Below, piece after piece: positions 42,322 through 51,045 of a stretch of 64,000 nt of DNA. The notes beneath the pieces were generated by a model. That model worked only from the letters and a program-made list of their open reading frames with translations, made no database searches and was not told where the DNA came from. Location of the stretch: the NCBI GenBank assembly GCA_902595755.1, contig CACJRF010000005.1, positions 30,961-94,960 on the forward strand, in the 5' to 3' direction. The position numbers and the translations under genes are program-made. This DNA is from an uncultured Alphaproteobacteria bacterium (GTDB lineage: Bacteria; Pseudomonadota; Alphaproteobacteria; Methylaequorales; Methylaequoraceae). How positions within the stretch are numbered: position 1 is the first letter of the stretch; every line of letters begins with the position of its first letter.

Positions 42322-43332
42322 ATGAAATTAAAAAATGCTAACTGGTTGATTAAGAAAAAAGAAGGACTTTATTGTATCCCTGGAGATTTTTATATTGACC
42401 CTTTGTATCCAGTTGAAAAAGCTTTAATAACTCATGCTCATACAGATCATGCTAGGCCAAACAATCATTTCATATTGGGTACAAAGGAAACAATTGAAAT
42501 AATGAAAATAAGATATGCAAAAAGCTATTGTAATAATTACCAGGTAGTTAATTATAATAGTCCATTAACAATTAATAATATTGTAATTACGTTCATACCA
42601 GCAGGTCATATTCTTGGTAGCTCACAAATTTTAATTGAATATAATGGATATAAATTTTTAATTTCTGGTGATTATAAACGAGTAGAAGACAAAACATGTA
42701 AGGGTTATCAAAATAAAAAATGTGATACATTCGTTACAGAAGCTACATTTGGTTTGCCTATTTTTTCACATCCATCTGATAAAGATGAAATAAAGAAATT
42801 ATTAGAATCAGTTAATAAAAATAGACAAAAACCACATTTAATTGGTGTTTACGCACTTGGAAAGTGTCAAAGAATCTTATCGCTTTTAAGAGATGCTGGA
42901 TATGACGACACTATTTATCTTCATGGTGCGCTTGTAAAAATTACAGATTATTATATTTCACAAGGTATAGATATAGGAAAAGTAAAAAATACAAGTGATT
43001 TGAACCTCTCAGAATTAAAAAACCAAATTATCTTATGTCCTCCTTCAGCAATTCATGATAAATGGTCAAGAAAATTTAAAAATCCAATTAAAGGTATTGT
43101 TTCAGGCTGGATGAATATAAGGCAAAGAATTAAACAGAAAAATATACAGCTGCCCTTAATTATTTCTGATCACGCAGATTGGAATGATATTCTACTAACT
43201 ACAAAAGAAAACAATCCAGATAAAGTTCTTGTCACGCATGGAAGAGAAGAAGCTTTGGTTTTTCAATTAAATAAACTAGGTTTTGAAGCAAAAGCTCTAA
43301 ACTTATTGGGATATGAAGATGAGTATGAATAA
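42322..43332 (+). CDS. Ligase-associated DNA exonuclease (metallo-beta-lactamase fold)
   Basis: THAHTDHARP, PAGHILGSSQI, SGDYKR, ISDHADW motifs, followed by ligase. Confidence 0.92.
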   Translation: MKLKNANWLIKKKEGLYCIPGDFYIDPLYPVEKALITHAHTDHARPNNHFILGTKETIEIMKIRYAKSYCNNYQVVNYNSPLTINNIVITFIPAGHILGSSQILIEYNGYKFLISGDYKRVEDKTCKGYQNKKCDTFVTEATFGLPIFSHPSDKDEIKKLLESVNKNRQKPHLIGVYALGKCQRILSLLRDAGYDDTIYLHGALVKITDYYISQGIDIGKVKNTSDLNLSELKNQIILCPPSAIHDKWSRKFKNPIKGIVSGWMNIRQRIKQKNIQLPLIISDHADWNDILLTTKENNPDKVLVTHGREEALVFQLNKLGFEAKALNLLGYEDEYE

Positions 43333-44896
43333 TCTTTCAATACTACTGGATAAATTACTACTAAATTCTTCAAAAAAAATAAAAATTAGATTATTAAATG
43401 AATATTTTGAGCAAGCTAATTCTAATGATAGAGGCTGGACATTATCAATAATAACTAATTCAATAAAAAAAAAGAATATACATTTAAATGATTTAAAAAA
43501 TTTAATTAAGAATAAAATACCATCAGAATTATTTGAGTTATCTTATGATTATGTCGGAGATATTGCCGAGACAATATCATTATTATGGCCAAAAAATAAG
43601 TCTCCTAATTTGAACTTGAAACTATCTGATTTTATGAATAATATTTTTTTTATTGATGATAAAAAAACAGTACTTGAAAAACTTGAAAATATTTTTAATT
43701 CATCAACATCATCTCAGATTTATACAATAATTAAAATTATTACTGGTGGGTTGAGAGTAGGGGTTTCAAATGGTTTAGTTCGCGAATCCTTAGTAGCTTT
43801 TGGTAATAGAAGCTCTATTGAAATAGAAGAGGTGTGGCACGGTTTTACCTATCCTTTTTTTGATTTTTTTGAATGGTTGCTCGGAGCAAGTTTACCTAAA
43901 GGTTTGAAAAAAGAAGATTTATTTCATTCATTTATGTTAGCTAAATCAATAGATAATAAGATTTTTTTAGAGGATCCACGTGATTTTGTAGCTGAGTATA
44001 AATGGGATGGTATTAGAGCTCAGATGATCGTTTCTTCAAAATTTAAATTATTTTCTAGAAATAGTGAAGATATTACTGACTCCTTTCCTGATTTAAAATT
44101 TAATTCAAATGATAATTATATTATCGATGGAGAATTAGTCATAAAAAAAGAAAATGAAATACTTCCATTTAATATTTTACAAAAAAGAATTAGAAGAAAA
44201 AAAATTACCAATAAGATTTTAAATGAACTTCCAGCTCATTTTATTGCTTACGATATTCTTTATTTCAAAGGAAAAAAATGTACAAACATGAATCTTAATA
44301 AAAGAAAAGATTTACTTAGCAAATTTATATCTAAAATTAATAAAGATAATATCACCTTTTCTCCATCAATTAACTTTTCAAAATGGAAAGAACTTGAATT
44401 TTTGATGGCTTCTACACTTAATAATCATATTGAGGGTTTAATGATAAAAAGAATAGTTACAAAGTATGAAAAAGGTAGAGTTGCTAATAGTTGGTTTAAA
44501 TGGAAAAAAGAACCATATACAATTGATTTTGTTCTTATGTATGCGCAGAGGGGGCATGGAAAAAGATCATCTTTCTACTCTGACTTTACATTTGGATGTT
44601 GGGTTGATAATGCTTTTGATAAGTTAGTCCCTATCGGTAAGGCTTACTCTGGTTTTAGTAATGAAGAATTAAATCAACTTGATAAATGGGTCAGAAATAA
44701 TACGCTCGAACGTTTTGGACCAGTTAGATCCTTGAAATCAACATTAGTTGTTGAAATCTCATTTGACAATATTAATCACTCAGATAGACATAAATCTGGA
44801 GTAGCACTTAGATTTCCTCGATTTAGCAGAATACGTTGGGATAAGCCTGTTAACGAGGTTTGTATACTAAAAGATATAAAGAGTCTTATAAATTAG
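43313..44896 (+). CDS. ATP-dependent DNA ligase (LigD-independent, bacterial ligase-associated set)
   Basis: EYKWDGIRAQ nucleotidyltransferase motif, IDGELVI, EGLMIKR, WFKWKKE. Confidence 0.94.
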   Translation: MKMSMNNLSILLDKLLLNSSKKIKIRLLNEYFEQANSNDRGWTLSIITNSIKKKNIHLNDLKNLIKNKIPSELFELSYDYVGDIAETISLLWPKNKSPNLNLKLSDFMNNIFFIDDKKTVLEKLENIFNSSTSSQIYTIIKIITGGLRVGVSNGLVRESLVAFGNRSSIEIEEVWHGFTYPFFDFFEWLLGASLPKGLKKEDLFHSFMLAKSIDNKIFLEDPRDFVAEYKWDGIRAQMIVSSKFKLFSRNSEDITDSFPDLKFNSNDNYIIDGELVIKKENEILPFNILQKRIRRKKITNKILNELPAHFIAYDILYFKGKKCTNMNLNKRKDLLSKFISKINKDNITFSPSINFSKWKELEFLMASTLNNHIEGLMIKRIVTKYEKGRVANSWFKWKKEPYTIDFVLMYAQRGHGKRSSFYSDFTFGCWVDNAFDKLVPIGKAYSGFSNEELNQLDKWVRNNTLERFGPVRSLKSTLVVEISFDNINHSDRHKSGVALRFPRFSRIRWDKPVNEVCILKDIKSLIN

Positions 44897-44897
44897 C

Positions 44898-44925
44898 TTG
44901 AAAGTTCTACATTTGTTCTTATAAT
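44898..44925 (+). promoter_or_regulatory. SOS promoter of umuDC: TTGAAA -35 / TATAAT -10 with LexA box GTTCTACATTTGTTC (44904-44918) in the spacer
   Basis: Exact GTTC-N7-GTTC; 16-nt spacer between hexamers. Confidence 0.82.
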
Positions 44926-44931
44926 CAAATA

Positions 44932-45324
44932 ATGATTAATAATGAAAATATTCTAACTGTTGCAGCTGGTTTTCCTTCTCCTGCAGAAAATTATATAGAG
45001 GAGAAGTTAAATTTAGATAAACATTTAATAAAAAATAAGGAATCTACTTTTTTTGTTAGAGTTTCTGGTGACTCAATGATAAATGTTGGAATATTTGATA
45101 ATGATATATTAGTTGTTGATAGATCGCTTGTTCCAGTTAGACAGTCAATTGTAATCGCCTCGATTGACGGTGAACTCGTAGTAAAAAAACTAGTAAAAGA
45201 TAAAATAAAAAAAGATTTTTATTTAAAATCAGAAAATAAAAACTATCCAGATATACGGTTAAACTCTAATTCAGATACAATAATTTGGGGAATAGTTACT
45301 TATACTATACATAGTTTAGTCTAA
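44932..45324 (+). CDS. umuD: UmuD-like self-cleaving polymerase V accessory protein
   Basis: AAGFPSPAENYIEEKLNL (A-G cleavage site), SGDSMINVGI serine, ELVVKKLV lysine; followed by umuC. Confidence 0.93.
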   Translation: MINNENILTVAAGFPSPAENYIEEKLNLDKHLIKNKESTFFVRVSGDSMINVGIFDNDILVVDRSLVPVRQSIVIASIDGELVVKKLVKDKIKKDFYLKSENKNYPDIRLNSNSDTIIWGIVTYTIHSLV

Positions 45325-45329
45325 GAATT

Positions 45330-46646
45330 ATGATTGCTCTTCTTGATTGTAATAACTTCTATGTATCTTGTGAAAGGTTGTTTTCTCCAAAGTTAAAAAA
45401 TAAACCTGTTGTGGTTTTATCAAATAACGATGGTTGTGTTATATCCAGGTCTAATGAAGCAAAAGAATTAGGTATCACTATGGGTGAACCGTTCTTTAAG
45501 ATAAAAAAAATTACTAAAAACCTTCAAATAGAAGTGCTGTCTTCAAATTACTCACTCTATGCAGATATATCGGATAGAATTATGAGTATATTAAAAAAAA
45601 AATTTTTAGAGGTTGAGGTTTATTCAATTGATGAAGCCTTTTTTTACTTAAATAATAAAAGTAAAAATGAAATTATTTGTTCAGAAATAGCAAAAAAAAT
45701 ACTAAAATGGGTTGGTATTCCTGTTAGTATTGGAATTGCAAAGACTAAGACTCTTGCAAAAATATCTAATAGAGTTATTAAAAAAAAAAGTAACTATAAA
45801 AACATTAAATTTAAATACTCTAATGTTTTAGAGATAAAGTCTGATGAAGATTTAGATTATGTTTTAAAAAATACAAAAGTAGCTGATGTTTGGGGAGTAG
45901 GTAATAGGTTATCAAATTTTCTTGTTAATAATAATATTAAGAGTGCTCTTAACCTGAGAGATTCAAACGAAGACTTTATAAAAAAAGAAAAAGGAATTCT
46001 TATTAAAAAAACTATTTACGAGCTTCGTAATATTAAATGTTACCAAATAGAAAAAGAACTTCCTGTAAAAAAATCTATTTGTGTTTCACGTTCGTTTGGA
46101 AGTAAAATTTATGATTATGAACATATTAATAGGGCTTTGATAGTATATGTTCATAAAGCGGTTATAAAACTTATAAAAAATAATTTGTTTTGTAGATCAA
46201 TAACAGTTTTTTTGAAAACCTCAAGATATGATGAAAAGATTTATAGTAATTCAAAAACTTACAAATTACTTGAAGCAACATGTGACATAAGACTAATTTG
46301 GAAAATATCAAAAGATATATTAAAATTTTTATATGTAAAGGCCTTTGCTTATAATAAGGTAGGTATAATATTATCTAATTTTTCTCAAAGAAAAGAAATT
46401 CAACAATCTTTAATTGGAGATAAATTAAAAAATACAACTGTAAAGAATGAAATAAAACTAATGAATGTTATTGAAAAGATAAACAAAAAGTTTGGAGAAG
46501 GTAAAATAAGGTTATTAGCTAATTCTGATCACCGATTTTTTTATACTGATGAAGAGCCAAGAGTAAGTTGGCAAATGAAATCTGCCTTTCGTTCTGCTTG
46601 CTATACTACAAATTGGTATGATATACCAAAAGTTAAAGTAAAATAG
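45330..46646 (+). CDS. umuC: Y-family DNA polymerase V catalytic subunit UmuC
   Basis: LLDCNNFYVSCERLF, VVLSNNDGCVISRSNEAK, YSIDEAFFYL motifs. Confidence 0.95.
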   Translation: MIALLDCNNFYVSCERLFSPKLKNKPVVVLSNNDGCVISRSNEAKELGITMGEPFFKIKKITKNLQIEVLSSNYSLYADISDRIMSILKKKFLEVEVYSIDEAFFYLNNKSKNEIICSEIAKKILKWVGIPVSIGIAKTKTLAKISNRVIKKKSNYKNIKFKYSNVLEIKSDEDLDYVLKNTKVADVWGVGNRLSNFLVNNNIKSALNLRDSNEDFIKKEKGILIKKTIYELRNIKCYQIEKELPVKKSICVSRSFGSKIYDYEHINRALIVYVHKAVIKLIKNNLFCRSITVFLKTSRYDEKIYSNSKTYKLLEATCDIRLIWKISKDILKFLYVKAFAYNKVGIILSNFSQRKEIQQSLIGDKLKNTTVKNEIKLMNVIEKINKKFGEGKIRLLANSDHRFFYTDEEPRVSWQMKSAFRSACYTTNWYDIPKVKVK

Positions 46647-46649
46647 AAT

Positions 46650-46865
46650 ATGAGTGAAAATAAAGAAAAGAAAATTGCATCGTTAATTGTATTAAAAGCT
46701 AGATCAGAGTGTAGGGAGAAAAAAATAAATTCTTATATAGCCATAGGAGCATTCATAGATGAGGTAATTAAAGAACTAGTTACTTTAAATTCAGATGAAA
46801 AGGTAGCAAAATTTCTTGAGAGTGTAGCAAAAAAAGTAAGAATGGGCGTATATAGAAAAAAATAA
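46650..46865 (+). CDS. Small charged helical protein, unknown function, third cistron after umuDC
   Basis: 71-aa ORF starting 4 nt after the umuC stop, same strand, no recognised motif. Confidence 0.6.
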   Translation: MSENKEKKIASLIVLKARSECREKKINSYIAIGAFIDEVIKELVTLNSDEKVAKFLESVAKKVRMGVYRKK

Positions 46866-46866
46866 T

Positions 46867-47265
46867 TTACGTTGAATACTTTTTGATTATCTTATCTATA
46901 TTTTCATAGCGAGGATAGTCATTCTCTATTTTTTTAAGCAAATCTTTAGCTTTTGGAGATAATTTTTTTTTATGAAATAGGTGATAATCGTCTTCAATAC
47001 TTTGAGATAGAACACCTTTTTTGTTTTTAGAATATTTATCAGATAATTTATAAAATGTATGCATTGACCTTTGAGAAACATTCTTAAGTACTTTTAGTCT
47101 TGTATTTTTAGGATATGCACTATCTAAAACATCAGCGTTGACCAAGCCTTTAACAACATATTGCTTAAGCAATTCATATGCTTGGAATGAAATAATATTT
47201 TTTTGCTTAAAAGAAGATTTATTAATTTGTTTTTTTGCTATATTATATAGATTGATAAAAACCAT
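46867..47265 (-). CDS. Hypothetical basic protein, unknown function
   Basis: 132-aa ORF filling an otherwise empty interval, convergent with umuDC cistron; no recognised motif. Confidence 0.55.
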   Translation of the reverse strand: MVFINLYNIAKKQINKSSFKQKNIISFQAYELLKQYVVKGLVNADVLDSAYPKNTRLKVLKNVSQRSMHTFYKLSDKYSKNKKGVLSQSIEDDYHLFHKKKLSPKAKDLLKKIENDYPRYENIDKIIKKYST

Positions 47266-47314
47266 AAAATCAATATACTGTATTAAAAAAATAAATCAAA
47301 CACTATATGTTGAT

Positions 47315-47695
47315 ATGCGCATGGAAGATAAAATAAAATATTATTTAGAAAAATTGAATCTTGAACATTTCGCTCCTCATCTGAATAGTACATTTTATCT
47401 CAGTGTTTTAGCGGGACTATTTTTTTTATGTATTTTGTTATTCTTAATATTTTTGTTTAAAACAAAAAAAAGTGATATTCCAAAACGAAATACATTAAAA
47501 CCAAATTTAGACGAAATAATTGATAGAAAAGAAATTAAGATTAATGATGATAATGAATTTGTAGATGTGTTAGTGGCTATTGAGGAAGAAATGTTAGCCA
47601 TAAGAGAACTTTATGTTGGTGGATATATAAGTAAAGGTATTTATATATCTGAAACTGATAGGCTTTATGAAAAGGCTAAAGTCTTTGGTCTATAA
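47315..47695 (+). CDS. Single-TM hypothetical protein with short C-terminal SHOCT-like helical motif (start trimmed from 47138)
   Basis: MRMEDK start avoids 128-nt antisense overlap with the 132-aa ORF; TM FYLSVLAGLFFLCILLFLIFLF; C-term EEEMLAIRELYVGGYISKGIYISETDRLYEKA. Confidence 0.6.
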   Translation: MRMEDKIKYYLEKLNLEHFAPHLNSTFYLSVLAGLFFLCILLFLIFLFKTKKSDIPKRNTLKPNLDEIIDRKEIKINDDNEFVDVLVAIEEEMLAIRELYVGGYISKGIYISETDRLYEKAKVFGL

Positions 47696-47704
47696 CAAAT
47701 AAAC

Positions 47705-50506
47705 TTATTTTTTGACACATTTGGCCGTCTCATTATCCTTTTCTTTTATTAATTCATCCACTGTACCTTCAAATAAAATATTTCCTCCTTTATCTCCTCC
47801 CTCTGGACCAAGATCAATTATCCAATCAGAATTCTTAATAACGTCCATATTATGTTCTATAACAATTACGGTATTTTTATTATCAACAAATTTATGTAAA
47901 ATCTCCAAAAGTTTTTTTACATCATGTGAATGAAGTCCTGTGGTTGGTTCATCCAAAATATAAAGGGTTTTTCCTGTAGAACGTCTGGATAATTCTTTAG
48001 CTAATTTTATTCTTTGGGCTTCTCCACCTGACAATGTAGTTGCAGATTGACCGATTTTAATGTATTCCAATCCAACTTTTTTAAGTGTTTCTAGCTTATT
48101 TGATATCGAGGGTATTGCTTTGAAAAAATCTAACCCTTCTTCAACAGTCATATTCAACACATCGTGGATACTCATATTTTTAAATTTAATCTCTAATGTT
48201 TCCCTATTAAACCTTTTACCTTTACAAAGATCACATTTTACAAATACATCAGCAAGAAAATGCATTTCAATTCTATTAACACCATCACCTTGACAGTTTT
48301 CACACCTTCCACCTTTGACATTAAATGAAAAACGACCTGGTTTATAACCTCTAGATTTTGATTCTGGTAATTGTGTATACCAATCTCTTATAAAGCTAAA
48401 ACATCCCGTGTAAGTTGCTGGATTGGATCTTGGAGTCCTACCTATTGGACTTTGATCAATTTCAATTATTTTATCGATAAATTCATATCCTTTAATTTCC
48501 TTATATTCTAGTGGTAAGTGATTTGAATTATTTACTTTTTTAGATAAAGCTTTAAAAAAAGTTTCAATTACAAGTGAAGATTTACCTCCTCCAGAAACAC
48601 CTGATACTGTAATAAAATGTTCTAACGGGAACTTTATATTAAGGTTTTTTAGATTATTTCCCTTTGCTCCTATGATTTCAATATATTTTTTTTGACAAAT
48701 ATTTTTCTTAGGAAAACTTATTTTTAAATTTTTCGATAGATATTTTCCAGTCAAACTTTTTTTATTTTTTTGAATTTCATTTGCTCGTCCTTTTGCTACT
48801 ACTACCCCTCCATTCACTCCTGCGCCAGGACCAATATCAATTATATAATCTGATTCCATCATCATTTCCTCGTCATGTTCAACTACTATTACAGAATTAC
48901 CAAGGTCTCTAAGCCTTTTTAAAGTATTTATAAGTTTTTTATTATCTCTTTGATGTAAACCTATCGAAGGTTCATCTAAAACATAAAGTACTCCAGTGAG
49001 TCCTGACCCAATCTGTGATGCTAGTCTTATACGTTGACTTTCTCCTCCTGATAGTGTTGTTGAGCTTCTAGATAATTGAAGATAATTTAGCCCTACATTA
49101 TTTAAAAATGATATTCTATCAGTTATCTCTTTAATTATTTTATCCGCAATTTCTATTTGATATTTCGTGAGGCTCTCTTTTAAACTTTCAAACCATTTGA
49201 GTGCATTTTCTATAGAAAGTTCAGTAATCTCAGAAATATTTTTTTTATTAATTTTAATTGTTAAAGCTTCTTTTTTTAATCTTGCACCTAAGCAATCTTC
49301 ACATGAAAATTTGCTAAGATATTTATTGAGTTCATCTCTTTGCCATACATCTAATTTTTTTATTTTTGTTTCAAGAAAACCAATTACACCAAAGAATCTT
49401 TTATTATAACTCCAACTTGAAAATCCTCCTTTTACAAAAATTTCTGAACCATCACCGTAAAGAATTAATTCCTTTTGTTCTTTTGATAAATCTCTCCATT
49501 GTTTGTTAGAATTAATTGAATAAATATCACAAATTTCATTTATTAACTCGGTGTAAAAAGAATTGCTTTTATTCCATGGAAGTATAACACCTTCGGACAT
49601 TGATAATTCTGGGTTACCAATAATTAAAGAAGGATCGAATTTTTCTATATAACCTAAACCATCACAATTTGGGCAGGCTCCATTGGGACTGTTAAAAGAA
49701 AATAATCTTGGTTCAATTTCTTCGATAGTGAAGCCAGATACCGGACAGGAAAATTTTGAAGAAAAAATATAATCTTTTTTTTTTTCTACATCATGAAAAT
49801 AAATAACCCCATCTGAGAGGTTTAAAGCAGTTTCAGTAGATTCAGCTATTCTATTTTTATAATTTTGGTTAGGTTGTAATCTATCTACTACAATTTTAAT
49901 ATTATGTTTATTATTTTTACTCAGGTTGGGTAAGTTATCAGATTCATAATATTCATCATCAATAATAAATCTTATAAATCCTTTTTTAATATAATCTTTC
50001 AGCTCTTTTTTAAATTCACCTTTTCTATTATTCACTACTGGAGAGATAAGATAAAACTTTGAATTTTGATCAAATTTCAGAAATTCATCAACAATCTCTT
50101 GAACACTCATTGACTTTATTTCTTTGCCTGTCGCTGGAGAATATGGAATTCCTATGCGAGCAAATAAAACCCTCATATAATCATATATTTCGGTAACAGT
50201 ACCTACAGTTGACCTTGGATTTTTTGATGTAGTTTTCTGATCTATAGAAATTGATGGTGATAGGCCTTCAATATGATCAACTTCAGGTTTTTCCATCATA
50301 TTTAAAAATTGTCGAGCATAAGAAGATAAACTTTCAACATATCTTCTTTGCCCTTCAGCATAAATTGTGTCAAATGCTAGTGATGATTTACCTGAGCCAG
50401 ATAGTCCACTGATAATTACAAATTTATTTTTTGGGATATCAATATTAATGTTTTTAAGATTATGCTGCCGAGCACCTACAATTTTAATGTAATTATTTCT
50501 TTTCAT
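47705..50506 (-). CDS. uvrA: Excinuclease ABC subunit A
   Basis: [35 protein letters not shown], two LSGGE signatures, zinc-binding cysteines. Confidence 0.98.
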   Translation of the reverse strand: MKRNNYIKIVGARQHNLKNINIDIPKNKFVIISGLSGSGKSSLAFDTIYAEGQRRYVESLSSYARQFLNMMEKPEVDHIEGLSPSISIDQKTTSKNPRSTVGTVTEIYDYMRVLFARIGIPYSPATGKEIKSMSVQEIVDEFLKFDQNSKFYLISPVVNNRKGEFKKELKDYIKKGFIRFIIDDEYYESDNLPNLSKNNKHNIKIVVDRLQPNQNYKNRIAESTETALNLSDGVIYFHDVEKKKDYIFSSKFSCPVSGFTIEEIEPRLFSFNSPNGACPNCDGLGYIEKFDPSLIIGNPELSMSEGVILPWNKSNSFYTELINEICDIYSINSNKQWRDLSKEQKELILYGDGSEIFVKGGFSSWSYNKRFFGVIGFLETKIKKLDVWQRDELNKYLSKFSCEDCLGARLKKEALTIKINKKNISEITELSIENALKWFESLKESLTKYQIEIADKIIKEITDRISFLNNVGLNYLQLSRSSTTLSGGESQRIRLASQIGSGLTGVLYVLDEPSIGLHQRDNKKLINTLKRLRDLGNSVIVVEHDEEMMMESDYIIDIGPGAGVNGGVVVAKGRANEIQKNKKSLTGKYLSKNLKISFPKKNICQKKYIEIIGAKGNNLKNLNIKFPLEHFITVSGVSGGGKSSLVIETFFKALSKKVNNSNHLPLEYKEIKGYEFIDKIIEIDQSPIGRTPRSNPATYTGCFSFIRDWYTQLPESKSRGYKPGRFSFNVKGGRCENCQGDGVNRIEMHFLADVFVKCDLCKGKRFNRETLEIKFKNMSIHDVLNMTVEEGLDFFKAIPSISNKLETLKKVGLEYIKIGQSATTLSGGEAQRIKLAKELSRRSTGKTLYILDEPTTGLHSHDVKKLLEILHKFVDNKNTVIVIEHNMDVIKNSDWIIDLGPEGGDKGGNILFEGTVDELIKEKDNETAKCVKK

Positions 50507-50575
50507 TTCCTTAACTTTTTTTTAAGATTTATATTTTATTTAAATTAATTATGATATGATAATTTTTTATTTTTT

Positions 50576-51034
50576 ATGACAGGTACAGTTAATAAAGTTA
50601 TTTTAGTTGGAAGGTTAGGTTCTGACCCTGAGATTAGAGTCTCACAGGATGGAAACAAAATAGCTCGTTTTTCTGTTGCTACTAGTGAATCCTGGAATGA
50701 TAAGAATACCAATGAAAAAAAAGAAAAAACTGAGTGGCATAGAATTGTTGTCTTCTCTAAAGGTTTGGCCCAAGTTATTGAAAATTATGTTAAAAAAGGT
50801 TCCCAAGTATACTTAGAAGGTCAGCTGAGAACAAATAAATATACAGATCAAGCTGGAATAGAAAAGTTTTCAACAGAAGTTCATCTTACTAATTATAACT
50901 CGGAATTTAAGATGTTAGATTCTAAAAGCGATAGCCCTGCTTTAAATTCCCCAAATGTTGAAAATTCAACTAATAACAAATCAAATAATTCACCATCTGA
51001 ATCGTTTGATATTGAGGATGACGTACCCTTTTAA
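50576..51034 (+). CDS. ssb: Single-stranded DNA-binding protein
   Basis: [18 protein letters not shown] fold, acidic tail DIEDDVPF. Confidence 0.97.
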   Translation: MTGTVNKVILVGRLGSDPEIRVSQDGNKIARFSVATSESWNDKNTNEKKEKTEWHRIVVFSKGLAQVIENYVKKGSQVYLEGQLRTNKYTDQAGIEKFSTEVHLTNYNSEFKMLDSKSDSPALNSPNVENSTNNKSNNSPSESFDIEDDVPF

Positions 51035-51045
51035 TAAAATTCATT

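Noticed and set aside
47138-47314. N-terminal extension of the TM protein ORF
   Set aside because: Extension overlaps the opposite-strand 132-aa ORF; Met at 47315 gives a more typical start
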